Origin: Luscinia megarhynchos
Lineage: Eukaryota > Chordata > Aves > Passeriformes > Turdidae
DNA length: 64,000 nt
Direction: 5' to 3'
Assembly (NCBI GenBank): GCA_034336665.1
Contig: CM067570.1
Location: 15,607,502 to 15,671,501, forward strand
Part shown: positions 1-12,300 of the stretch, in pieces
Numbering within the stretch: the first letter of the stretch is position 1
Layout: each line of letters starts with the position of its first letter
Translations under genes and position numbers: made by a program
The notes under the pieces: generated by a model
Told to the model about the DNA's origin: nothing
Database searches by the model: none
Seen by the model: only the letters and a program-made list of their open reading frames with translations

Positions 1-370
1 TGGGACAGCTCAGGTGGTTTCCCGGGGCCAGAAGCTTGGGGCTGATGGCCTCTGGACACGCTATGTATCCAGGACGTGCACGGGGGCAGCTGGGCATCCA
101 GGGCTGCTTCCAGTCGCCAAAGCCAGGCAGAAACCAAGCCGCTTTAATTCCCTCTTCCAGCCTCCACTGGAGGGCAGGAGGATGTCAGGAAGCAGATAGG
201 GACCAGGCACGGTCTCTCTGTCCAAGGGCCGTGGGATCGCGGGGCTGCTCCCCATAGCAAATGGGTCCTCAGGCCAGGCAAAGGAGCGCCTGGCCTCCCC
301 GGGATCCTGCGCAGACCCCGGGAAAGCTCGGACTCGCCTGCCCACGCGTGACCCTCGCCTCTGCCGGCAG
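1..370 (+). other. SPEG intron (3' part)
   Basis: No coding exon is recognised here. The stretch ends in a usable 3' splice site (cag at 368-370), so it reads as the end of the intron before the first SPEG exon in the window. The exon carrying the first half of the same Ig domain must lie to the left of the window. Confidence 0.6.
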
Positions 371-3300
371 TGTCCTGGAGGAAGGACGGGGTCCCTCTGC
401 GGAGCAGCACGACGCGCCCCATCAAGGCGGAGGGCGAGCGGCACACGCTGCTGGTGCGTAGCGCCCGGGTGGCCGATGCCGGGCTGTACACTGTCACCGC
501 GACCAACGAGGTGGGGGCCACCTGCTGCAGTGCCATCCTCAGCGTGCGGCCCGGTGAGTGCCGGCCCGGCGGATGGAGGGAGGCCGGGAGGGAAGGAGGG
601 AGGCAAGGAGGGGGGCAGACAGGGAGGGAGCGAGGGCTGGCGCCGCGGCAGGCTGGCTGCCAGCTCTGCCGCTGCTGTCACTGGGAAGAAACCGGCTTCC
701 TTACCCTACAAGGCTCTGTCTGAACCAAAGCAGCTGACGTGCTCCCGGCAACCATGGAAGGATCCTACCGTGGGGGGAGCGAGGTCAGGCTGTGAGCATC
801 CCCTGGCGCCCAGCAAGCAGCCCAGTGTCCGGCCCCCACACCTGCCCCTGTGTCCCGCTAGACATGGGGGTACACCAGCCTGCCCTACAACCCGCAGACC
901 ATGTGGGTACCCCTGCTCTCAGCCTGAAAACCATGCGGGTACTCCCACCTCCAGCATGTGAATCGTGGGGATATCCCAGCCTGCTCCCCAACCCGCTAAT
1001 TGTGGGTGTATCCCTGCGCTCCACTCTGCTAGCCGCGGGGAGACCCCCGCCCCACAAACTATTAGCTGTGGGGATACCCTGCCTGCCCACTAAGCTGCTA
1101 GCCGGGGAAAACCCCACCGCATCCCCATGCCACTGGCTGTGGGGATACCTAAAGCCCTCCCCATTCCCAGAGAGTGTCTCTGGGCAGAGGCAGAGGCTCA
1201 GAGCTGCCCCGAGGGCTGGAAACACCCCAAACATCCCCTGCTCCGTGGTTAGGCGGGACTGTACCCGCAGGGGCAGCCGCGGCCGGGCAAGGCCGGCCGG
1301 GCACAGCGGTGGGGGGCGGGAAGGGCCCCGGCAGACCCCAGCCCGCCGCGGGCCCTCCCCCGAGCGGCTGGCCCAGCCCCGGGGGCCGGCCGGCGCTGGG
1401 GCGGGCTCAGCGGGCCGGCGGCGCTGCGAGCTGGCGGCGCCCGGCACCGGCAGCGCCACGGGCACCGACGGCGGCTCGGCGGAGTGGCGGGGGTCGGTCG
1501 CGGGGCTGCCGTGGCCCCGGTGAGTGCGGGGTGCTTGGGGGGTGGTGCGGACAGAGGGAGGTCGGGCTCAGGCTCCCAGCACTCCGCATGAGACGCGGGG
1601 ACACAGCCCTTGCCCAGTAGCGGGCAGGCCGCCCGCCTCCCGCGGCACAGGGCAGGGAGCTTGAAAGTCCGACGGCCGGGCTAAGGGGGCCGGCACGCCC
1701 GTGGTGGCGGCTGGGCTCTGTCAGTCCCCCGTCCCGCTCGCCGCTCCCCATCCCGTCCCCCGCCGGCCCCTGTGTCCCGCACCCCGCGAGTCCCCCAGTC
1801 CGGCCCCCGATGGCGCGGACCGGCGGGCGGGCGGGCTGCAGGGGGAGCGCAGCTGCCAATGTCACCTTCAGCCGTGCCGGCCCGGGCAGGGACAGCCATC
1901 CCGGGAATCCGGGCGGCTTAAGGATGGGAGCGCGGGCTGCTGCGTAAGAGCCACTTGAGCCCTGCTGTCGCCTTGCGGAATATCGCGTCCCCTTATCATC
2001 CCGCGGCGTGCTGCTCACCCCCTCCCCCGGCACGGCCACGCACCCCTTCGCTGCCGGCCATTGCCGAGCCGGGATGTGCTGCGGGGTGGGTGTCCGTCCA
2101 CCCCTGTAATGCAGGGTGGTGGAAAGGGGTGCCCTAACCCGCCTGCCCGGCTCCGGTTGCTGCCAGCTCCTTACCCAGCCTCTTCTGTGCTAGCACCCGT
2201 TGTGGAGCGGCATGGGAACCTGCCCCCCACCGTCGGCCAGGCCAGCCCCATCACATCGGACGAGGAGTACCTGAGCCCCCTGGAAGAGTTCCCCGAGTCC
2301 GGTACCCCCCAGCACCGACCGGCCATGAAGTTGCAGCCAAGAGCTGAGCATGGGGCTGCCCGCGGCTCCCCAGAGACCAGCTTCAAGGCTTCACCCACCT
2401 TTGAGGTAAGATGACAAATATCCCAGGACTTGGTAGAGGGGTGTAGTGCCCTGTGACTGCAGTGCTGTGGTCGTCAGTTCCAGGAGGTGCTGGGTCAGGT
2501 CTTCCTATCCCTTCATCTGATGTGGGGTCCTCCCAGCACCTGGGCAGGCTCCACTCCACCAGCTTCCCTGGTACTCCTGTTGTGATAGGGGACAGCCAGC
2601 CCTGGGTGCAGTGGTTGGGGTGCATGGTCCTGTGTGTAGGTGCTTCTTGCTGCTCTCTGACCCCTCTGTCCCCAGGTATCCTTGTCGGACCAGTCGGTGC
2701 TGGAGGGGCAGGATGTTAGTATGAGTGTTCGTGTCCGTGGGGAGCCCAAGCCCATCATTTACTGGTGAGTCCTGCCGCTCTCTGGGGTCACAGCTGGGCT
2801 GAAAAGGAGTGGATAGACACAGTGACCTCTCAGTTTGGGGATGGTTAGCATGGAGCTCTCATCCTCAGCAGGGAGTGTTGAAGAAGGTTTTTTTGGGGAC
2901 AGCCAGCTGGGTGTGCAGGGCCAGGTATGACTATGATGTTCTGCCTCTGTCTGGAGCAGGCTGAGAAATAGGCAGCCAGTGAAGTATGGCCGCCGGCACC
3001 ATGCGGAGGAGGCAGAGGGAGTGCGGGGGCTCTTCACACTGCACATCCTGGCAGCAGAGCACACTGACACCGGCTTCTACACCTGCAAGGCCGTCAACGA
3101 ATATGGCACCAAGCAGTGTGAGGCCAAGCTGGAGGTCAGAGGTAAAACTCCCTGAGTATATCAGCCCAGAACCTGAGGGGCCAGCTGGCTCTAGTGCCCT
3201 GCATGAGCTGTGGGGAAAGGGCCACTGCAGGCCTCCCCAGTGGTGTGACATAAGAAGGGGACAAGCCAGCCCACCCTGTGGCCCAGGCAAGGAACAGGAA

Positions 3301-6300
3301 AGTGGAGCTGCGTGCCTGGGGCCGTCCGCAGAGGCTGGCCCTGCAGCATAAGGCAGGCTGCCTTGCTGTCTCATCAGATGTGCAGTCCTGAGTCCCACCT
3401 ATTGCCTGCTGTTCCAGAGCCCCACTGATCTGACCCAGACCCAACTGCTTCTCACAGCCCAACTTTACCCCACATGCCCCCACACATCCACTTATGGGGT
3501 GAAGTGCTGCCCCTGGCTGACCAGGGAGGACTTTTGGCCTTGGGGGCTCTGTAGGAAACATGTCCTCATGCCCTGCAGCTTGCTCCCTCCTTGTCCCAGG
3601 CTGTCTGCAAGCTCTGTGCCAGGCACAGGGCAACTTGCAGGGGTCCCTCCCTGCCCATTTCCAGCAATGTCCCATATGCATGGGATTTCACTGTCCAGTC
3701 CCCTTTCCTTGCTATTGCCCCCCAGCCCTGCTGTGGTCCTCCTAGGACCCCAAAGTAAGTGTGCAGTTTTGAGGGGGTGAGGGGATAGTTGGGACTGATA
3801 GCCAGGCTCTGCCTGGTATCCCCAAGGCCAGGGAAGAGGCCTGTGGGGATGAGTGATGCTGCCTCCCTCCTCTTGCCCTTTGCTGTGTGTGCCCTGCTCT
3901 CCCCAGCCCTCCCTGCTGATGGCTGCCTGAGCCCCCCCGAGCTGTGCCAATCCCACCCCGGCCTTGGCTGCACTGCTTGTACTGCCGGGATGATGCTCCC
4001 AGCCTACAGCAAAGCGTGGCGGCACAGGGGTGGGAGCGGAAGCTGTCCCAGTGTCCCACGACTGGCAGGAGCTGGGCTGCAGGGGTGATGGCCTTACCCC
4101 AGCCCCTCCTGGGGGGCTCAGCAGATGGCTCCGTGCCTTGTAGCCCACTTGCACCCCTCGTGCCGGCGCTGGCATGTGTGTCCGTGCCAGTCCCGTCGCT
4201 GCTGCACTAACCCTTCTGCTTGCTGACTGCGGTTTTTGTCTGTACGCAGGGGGAGTACGATAAGGGGGTGCATCTCTCAGAGCCGCAGCTGCGGGGCTCT
4301 TAGTTGGACACCTCTTAGGCAGTGGACCTCACCTTGTGTTATTACCTCCTTCTCCATCCGCCGCCTCGTCCTGGATGCACCGCGGGGACGCGCGGGCCCT
4401 CGACTGCGGGCAGGGGCTCGCCAGATGGCCGGGGCAGGCGTCACTGAGGCGGGGCGGGGGAAGCAGCAGGGGAGCAGCAGGCGCCCCCTCAGCCGGGCCA
4501 GGGTGCCCATATGATGCTGTCTTGTCTCGCTCCATCCGTTTGTCCCTGTCTCCGTGTTCTGCTGCCTCTTTCTTGCTGCCCAGGGAAAGGGAGCAGGGAG
4601 CTGAGCCCACGGTTGCCGCCGTGCAGGCCAGGGCTGTAGGGAAGGGGCTGCAGTGTGGTGGCAGCTCTGTGACAGTCACCTTGGAGCACGGGAGACAGGA
4701 GACCCCAGGAGCCCAAAAGGGAACACCCTGAGTGAGGTGCAGGGGGGAGGGAGAGGATTGGCCCATTTGGCTTCACGATGGCCACTCAGGTCCCAGCTTG
4801 GCCACCAAGACATGTCCCTTGTAGCCCCAGGGCTTGGGTCCCTCAGGAGCATCCCCTGGCTGTGGGTCTCTTCTGCCTAGGGAGGGGGCTTGATGGGGGG
4901 GCGGGCTGCGAGGCCGTGACCCTTTTTTTTGTAGCTCTAATAAAATCTGTTTGGTAAAGCGCTGTGTGGTGTGTTCCTGGCACGGACACCTCCCTTCACC
5001 CCCAGCCCCCTCCCTGGCTCAGCTCTGCTTTCCACATCTCGCCTCCCATCCCACCCTTTCCTGCTGCACTCCCTGCCCGCTGCACCAGGCCCCCTCCCTG
5101 CATGAACCACTGCCCTGCATGTCCTCCCATCATCCCTGCTACCTCTCATGGTTGCTTTTCAGTTGCTGAGATGCGTCTCTCTCTTTCTTTCTCTCTCTCC
5201 CCCCTCCCTGGGCAGCTCGCCCCGAGTGCCAGTCCCTGGCCATCGTGGTTCCCCTGCAGGACTTGGTGGTCGGGGCGGGGGAGCTGGCGGTGTTTGAGTG
5301 CATGGTGGCCGGCCCCCCAGACATGGACGTAGACTGGCTGTCCCGGGGCCGGCTGCTCCAGCCTGCCCTGCTCAAATGCAAGATGCATTTTGATGGGCGC
5401 AAGTGCAAGCTGCTGCTTACCTCTGTGCATGAAGATGACAGCGGAATCTACACCTGCAAGCTCAGCACTGCCAAAGGTAAGCGGTGGCCATGCAGCTCTC
5501 CCAGGGGGATTCTCGCTCAGGGCTTGGCCCTAGGGGGGTGGATTGATCCCCCCTATCCTGGGCTCAGGGTTCTTGTCCCCAGGGATGCAGCTGTGAGTGC
5601 TGGAGGTGGGGTACAGGGGGACAAGGGTATAGGGAGTAGTTGGTGCCCCAGGTGCTAGGAAGATTTCTCAGGGAAAACCTGGTGTGCCTCAGTTCTTGGG
5701 CTCCAGCACCCTGAGCCCTGCAGCTCTGTCCCACCCCACTCCACTCAGCTCCTCTGCCAGCATGCATATGACTCTCTGAAACATGGGAAGATGAATTTGA
5801 TCCATGGTTGCTCCAGGTGGATGCGGGCCTGGAGTCCAGCTGTCCCTGCCCACCAGCTTCAGAGCTTCTGGCCAGCCTGCTCCAGTACTGATGTGTCTCT
5901 GCTGGTTTGTGAGGTGGTGGGGAAATGGGCAGGGAGTCAGGGCTTCCCAGCCTTTTCCACCAAACCATTACTAGCGGCAGCTCAGCAAAATTTGCATAGG
6001 CCTCCCTCCCATGGCTCTGACACATCTGTGCCTGTGCATGCTGCCCACAGCTCTGTCCCACACAGGAGAGTCCACTCTCCTGCCCACCTAGGCAGCAGGG
6101 CTGGCAGGGGGGGTTGCAGGGAGAGAAGCATTCCCTGCACCCTGCGGCTGGTGCCTGTGCAATCTGTTATGAAGGAGGCTGTGGGGCTTTGAAGGTGGCA
6201 GCAGTTTGGGGCTCAGGGAGGTGAGGGTGTGCCTGAGAATGGTGTTGCCCATCCTTACCCAGGGTGGGTGACAGCACTGTCATTGCAAAGTGGTCCCTAC

Positions 6301-9300
6301 TGGAAATCCCATCACCTGGAGCATCCAGCTTGCTCGTGCCCCTATGCTGCTCCTTGGATGCTGCATGTGCTGGCACTACCTGCTTAAGCATCGCTGCCCT
6401 GTCCCCAAGAGGATAGGCCAGCTGTGATCTCCTGCCCTATGGGGAGGACAGGGCATCCTCCCATCCCACCTTGCTGCTGGCACCTGTACCGCTGTGCAGA
6501 GAGGAAAGAGGTGCCTGCTGCCATCAGAGTCCCAGCCCTGAGCATGGGACCTCGCACGCATTTGCACCCTGCTGCCCTGCACAGGGACAGAGCCCGAAAC
6601 CCCACACACCATGTATGGGCTCAGCCCCCACCATGTATGGGGTATGCTCACCCACAGCCGCACTGGTTGCTGGGTTGCAGCTGGGGTGGTGTCACAGGCT
6701 GCCTCCTGCCCTGCACAGGCATGTGCTGTGGGGACTCACCAGTGCCCGCTCTCCTCGCAGATGAGCTGACCTGCAGCGCCCGGCTGACAGTGCAGCCCTC
6801 TGTGCTGCCACTCTTCACCCGCAAGTTGGAGGATGTGGACGTGGTGGAAGGGCGGACAGCGCGTTTTGTCTGCATGATCAGTGGGACTCCCCCTCCGACA
6901 GTTACCTGGACTCACTTTGGTAACCCCCAAGCTCAGAGAGCTTGCCAAGAGCCCTGCAGGGAGACCTCATCTCCTTGGGGGCTGCACCCAAAGGCTGCAC
7001 CTGGCTGGGACTGGAGGGGATGCTGCAGCTGATGCTGGTGTGTGTCTCTGCACAGGCCTGCCAGTGCAGGAGGGGGAGAACGTGCGGATTCAGCAGGATG
7101 GAGGGCTGCACTCATTGGTCATCGTGCACGTGGGCAGTGAAGATGAAGGACAGTACAAGGCAACTGCCAGGAACACCCATGGCCAAGTGGAGTGCTCTGC
7201 TGAGCTCTTTGTGGAGGAGCCACGGCCATCTGCAGCCTCCCAGATGTAAGAGTTGGACAGTCACTGCTTCCCCCTGCTTGCTCCCCTCTGGGACTTGGTA
7301 TACAACAGGCTTATGCACAGCCTAGGGTCGGGACTGAGCAGAGGGCACCACACCATGCTCCCATCATGAGCATATGTGGGCTCTTGCAGCTCTAAGCTGG
7401 AGAAGATGCCATCCATCCCGGAGGAGCCTGAGCAGGTGGAGACAGAGACAGAGTGCTTCACCATGCCTGATTTCCTGAAGCCACTGCACAACCTGGACGT
7501 GGTGGAGTCGAAGGAGGCCGTGCTGGAGTGCCAGGTGGCCGGGATGCCCTACCCCTCCATCACCTGGTACCACAATGGCTCCCGAATTGACAGCACTGAT
7601 GACCGCAAGATGATGCAATGTAGGACTCCTCGTTGCCTTCCCAACCCCCTGGGGTTCCTCTACATGGGGTGGGAGAAGGGAGAACACCCTTGGAGGAGGC
7701 ATCACCCCCCAGACCTTTACACCCCATGAAGCAGGAAGGGGAGCTATGTGCTGCTTTAGCTGATGGGGTCTTACCTGTGTCCCCCTGTCTCCACCAGATA
7801 AAGACATCCATCGTCTGGTATTCACGGCTGTCAGCCACGCACATGCTGGTGTCTACAAAAGTGTCATTGCCAACAAAGTGGGGAAGGCCACGTGCTATGC
7901 ACACCTCTATGTCACCGGTAAGCAGCAGCAGACACCACTTGGGATGTGTGGCCACCCACAGCCACCCAGCCAGACTGTGCCCCAGGATTGTTGCTAGGTC
8001 CTAGGGAAATAGGGGGCCAACAGTTCATTTCTCATCTTGTGGGATGCGCCACTAGGTCATGCATGAAGTTTGCTGGCAGCACCACTCCCACAGGCGCTGG
8101 CAGCCTGAGCCCCCACCAGAAAACCAAAAAGAATTGCTGGCCTCATCCATCCCCTCAGCCAGTATCTCCCAGACCATGAGGCAGATGCCCTGATGAGCTG
8201 GGGCCGTGGCTATGCTTATATCCCTGCCCACCTCCCCATGCAGATGTGGTGCCAACCCCCCCAGACGGGCCCCCCACTGTGGCCTCAGTGACCGGAAGAG
8301 CCATCACACTGACCTGGAACAAGCCCAAGTGGCTGGATGCTGCCATAGGTAAGGGGGCAGGGTATGGGCAGGAAGATGACAGGGGGTGGGCAATGCCATG
8401 ATGGGGCACATGCAGTAGCTCCATGCCAGGGGCTCTGCACTGACCCTCTCCCCTTGCAGACCCCAACTCGGTGACCTATGTGGTGCAAATGCAAGTGCTG
8501 GGCACGATGCAGTGGGTGGTGCTGGTGACTGGTGTGCAGGACACCACCTACACAGTGCACAGGCTGACCAAGGGTGCCCAGTACCTCTTTCGTGTCATCA
8601 CTGCCACTCCCAAGACCAACAGCAAGCCCTCCCCGCCTGTGGGGCCCGTGCAGCTTCTGGATCGGGGTAAGAAGGGCAGTGGGGAGGGATTGGGTAGCTG
8701 GGGTAGAGGTCTTTGTCTTTTGTTGGGTGGTAAGCTGCCCAGGGCTGGGTGGTATGGATTGGGCAGGGGTTGGTGAAAAGGTATTTGCAGGTCCCTACCT
8801 GGAGGAGGCCCCAGTGATCCTGGACAAGCCAGATGTGGTGTATGTGGTAGAAGGCCAGCCAGCCTCCATCACCATCACCATCAACCATGTGGAGGCCACC
8901 GTCACCTGGAAGAGGTAGGACATGGCACAGTGCCTTGCTCTCTACCCCTTCTATATGCACCCCACAGGATGCATATAGAGGGACTTCCACCTCTCCATGC
9001 AGACCACTGTGTGTGCGTGGGACTCCTTGCCTGGGGCTGGTCTGGGTGTGCACACAAGGCTGATTGTCCAGGGCTCTGAAGAGTTGTGAGGATGGGTTGT
9101 GGCGTGCTATCTGTGGGATATTAAGAGGCAAGAGCCATTGAAGAAGCAGAGCTAGCAATGGGATGTGAGCACTTTGTGAGGGCTGCAGGGTAGGAACTTG
9201 GGCTGGCTGTGGGTAAGGAGGTGGTCATGGGGCTGAAGGGCAGGATCTATCAGTGAGGCAGTGGAGCTGAGATGTGACAGCTGGTGTGCCTGCAGGGCCG

Positions 9301-12300
9301 GGCAGGTGCTGGGGGAACTGGAGGGCACATGTGAGATGATGATGCCAGACGATGACCAGCACTGCCTGCGGCTGCTGCGTGTGGGCCGGGGGGCTGGGGG
9401 GCTGCTGGCCTGTGAGGTGAGCAACCGCCACGGCACTGCCCACTGCACCCTCCGCCTCCGCCTCGCAGGTAGGTGCCCCTGCACTGGGGGCCAATGTCCC
9501 TCTGCTGGGGGGTGGCATCACCCTATGGTGCTCCAAGCCTGTATTCTTGGGGGGGACAGGCATTGCCCTGCAGGGTGACAGTGCCCCATGGTGCCCATGT
9601 GCCATGGGGGCACAGCCCAATAGCATAACACCGCTCCTCAGTGCTTCACACGAAAATGTTGTGGGGATGCCACTCTATAGGGTGGTAATCATGGGGATGA
9701 AAAACCATGAACCATGTGTTGGCACTGCTGCCTGGTGTCTCCTACCCATATCCGACCCGGGCAGAAGTGTCCCATGAGTCCCATGACTGTGCACATGAGG
9801 AGGCAGTGCCTCACGGTGTTCTTTAGCAATATGCCATGAGTGGCACTGCTGCAGGGTGCCCCACCCCTGAGTGTAATTGGGAGGCACTGTTCCCAGTGCA
9901 CTGTAGCCAAGAACCATAGGGGACACCTCCACAATGCCCCACATCTATATGTAATGTGAGGTGCACTACCACAGTGCCCCGTACTTGTGTGCTGAGAGTG
10001 GCACTGTCCCACAGTGCCAAATGCTGCTGCAGATGCCATTGGTGGTTTGCCCTGTAGAGGTGTCTCACTTCCACGTGGATTGGAGTGACACTGCCCCATG
10101 TCACTCCATGTCCCTACCCCTACTTGCAGTGCTTCGCAGCTGTACACTCTGTGCCAGTGGCACGGGGGCTGACACTGCCCCACAGTGCCCCATGCCCCAT
10201 CTCTTGGCAGAGGCACCACGTTTTGAGTCCATCATGGAGGACATCGATGCCCAGGAAGGGGAGACACCACGATTCGCTGTGGTGGTGGAGGGGAAACCGC
10301 TGCCGGATATCATGTGGTACAAGGTGGGCTGGGAGCCCCCAACCCCTTCCTGAACCATATTCCCATCAGACCCACATACTTCACTGCCTCACCTGGGTTG
10401 CTGCACTGTGGATGTGTCCCATGCCCTACCCATGGGGAAAGGGTGATGGGAGTTGGTCAGGGATGGGACAGGATGCCTCCAACACCCCTTCCACCCTCAG
10501 GATGGGGAGCTGCTGGAGGAGAGCAGCCACCTGAGCTTCGTGTATGAGGACAATGAGTGCTCGCTGGTGGTGCTGGGTGCTGCCGAACCTGACAGTGGTG
10601 TCTACACCTGCACAGCCAAGAACCTGGCTGGGGAAGTCTCTTGCAAAGCAGAGCTGGTGGTGCGGGCAGGTATGGCTGACTGGTTTCCCAGCCCCTGAGG
10701 GTAGAGCCTCGGTATCTGGCTTGCCTCTTGCAAGCGCCTGTCCTTCTCCCAGCCCAGCCCACTGCTGATGCTGCCATGGAGGAGGATGCACTGCACAAGG
10801 CACGCCGCCTGACCGACTACTATGATGTGCATGAGGAGATTGGGAGGTAGGTGGCTGCTGGCATGATGGGGCATCCTGGGCTCTGCAGGGACTGGGGTAA
10901 TGGAGCCAGGTGCACCCTGGGGCTCTGACATAGGGGACTAAGCTCCATTATATGCCAGATTCTGTTGTGCTGGGGCTCCTCTCAGCTGTCAGTGGATGTT
11001 CCTGTGCCAGCTTAGGGTGGGGACCTGGCATGGTCAGAGAAAAGCCAGGCTTGGGGTCTCTGTGACCAGTGGATGGTAACAGAGAGCTGCTATGGCTGCA
11101 AGCAGCTCCCTGCAGAGTGAATGCCTGTGCCAGCTGCTCAGGGAAGGCGGAGGTCTCCTGCTCATGACCTTCTTATCCTCCCTTACCCGTACTGCTGAAT
11201 TGCAGGGGAGCTTTCTCCTATCTGCGGAGGGTGACAGAGAAGAGCACCCGGCTGGACTTTGCTGCCAAGTTCATCCCTGGGAGGACCAAGGCCAAGCAGT
11301 CGGCACGGCGGGAGCTGCACATTCTCTCTCAGCTGGACCACGAGCGCATCGTCTTCTTCCATGATGCCTTTGAGAAGAAGAACGCTGTCATCATGGTCAT
11401 GGAGCTGTATCCTTTGGGCACTGCTCTATGGAGGCACAGCAAGGGAGGAGGGGAGACTTCTGGGGGAACAGGCAGGCAGAGTGGGCGCAGAGGAGCTGGG
11501 TGTGGGGCACAATGGCACATGGAATTTCTGTGCTCCTTGACTAGAGCCCAGCTGCTCTGAAGAAGAGCTGCTGGACAGAATGGTGAGGAAGCCCTCAGTG
11601 TGTGAGTCAGAGGTAAGTGAACGCTGTGGGAACAAAGTGATGTGGAAGGGAGGGATCCTAGGGACAGTGGGGTCTGTTCCAGCCTAGATATGTGCAGTGC
11701 TCATTGTATCAGGCTACTAAGGGGGCCACAGCCCACATTGTCCTCTGTACAGGGCCAGTGCACACTGACTCATGCTTGGGCTGCCCATGCTCCTCACTCC
11801 ATCTCTTGCAGGTGCGGTCATACATGCGGCAGGTCCTGGAAGGGATCTGCTACCTGCACCAGCACAGTGTCCTGCACCTGGACATCAAAGTGAGTGCAGA
11901 TCTTTACCGATTTGTCCTGCCCCGTGCCTCCACTGGAGGGCTTCTGGTGCACTGGGTGGGGACTGGTCTTGCTGACAGGGAATATTCGTTCCCTGAAAAG
12001 CCCCTGCATCTTGCCAAGCTCCCCTCTGCTCTGCACTGTCCTGTAGCCAGAAAACCTCCTGATGGCAGATTTGAGCAGTGAGCAGATCCGGATCTGTGAC
12101 TTCGGCAATGCACAGGAGCTGACGTCTGAGGAGCCACAGTACTGCAAGTATGGCACCCCTGAGTTCGTGGGCCCTGAGATTGTCAACCAGACCCCTGTCT
12201 CCAGCGTCACTGACATCTGGTAAGGGTTGCCCTTGAGTGGCCGGTGGGCTCCCTCCCGTGCCAGGAGAGACTGGGCACCCAGGAGGGCTTGTGAAGTGCA

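Larger units (their letters stand above)
2676..7917 (+). other. SPEG tandem Ig domains
   Basis: Exons 2676-3141, 5216-5476 with the start of 6761, 6761-7245 and 7390-7917 encode four successive I-set Ig domains, after a half domain at 371-553. Each shows the Ig core: a Cys in strand B, a Trp in strand C (IYW, VDW, VTW, ITW), and a D-x-G-x-Y end (TGFYTC, SGIYTC, EGQYKA, AGVYKS). The last two have lost the second core cysteine, as in mammals. Confidence 0.9.
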
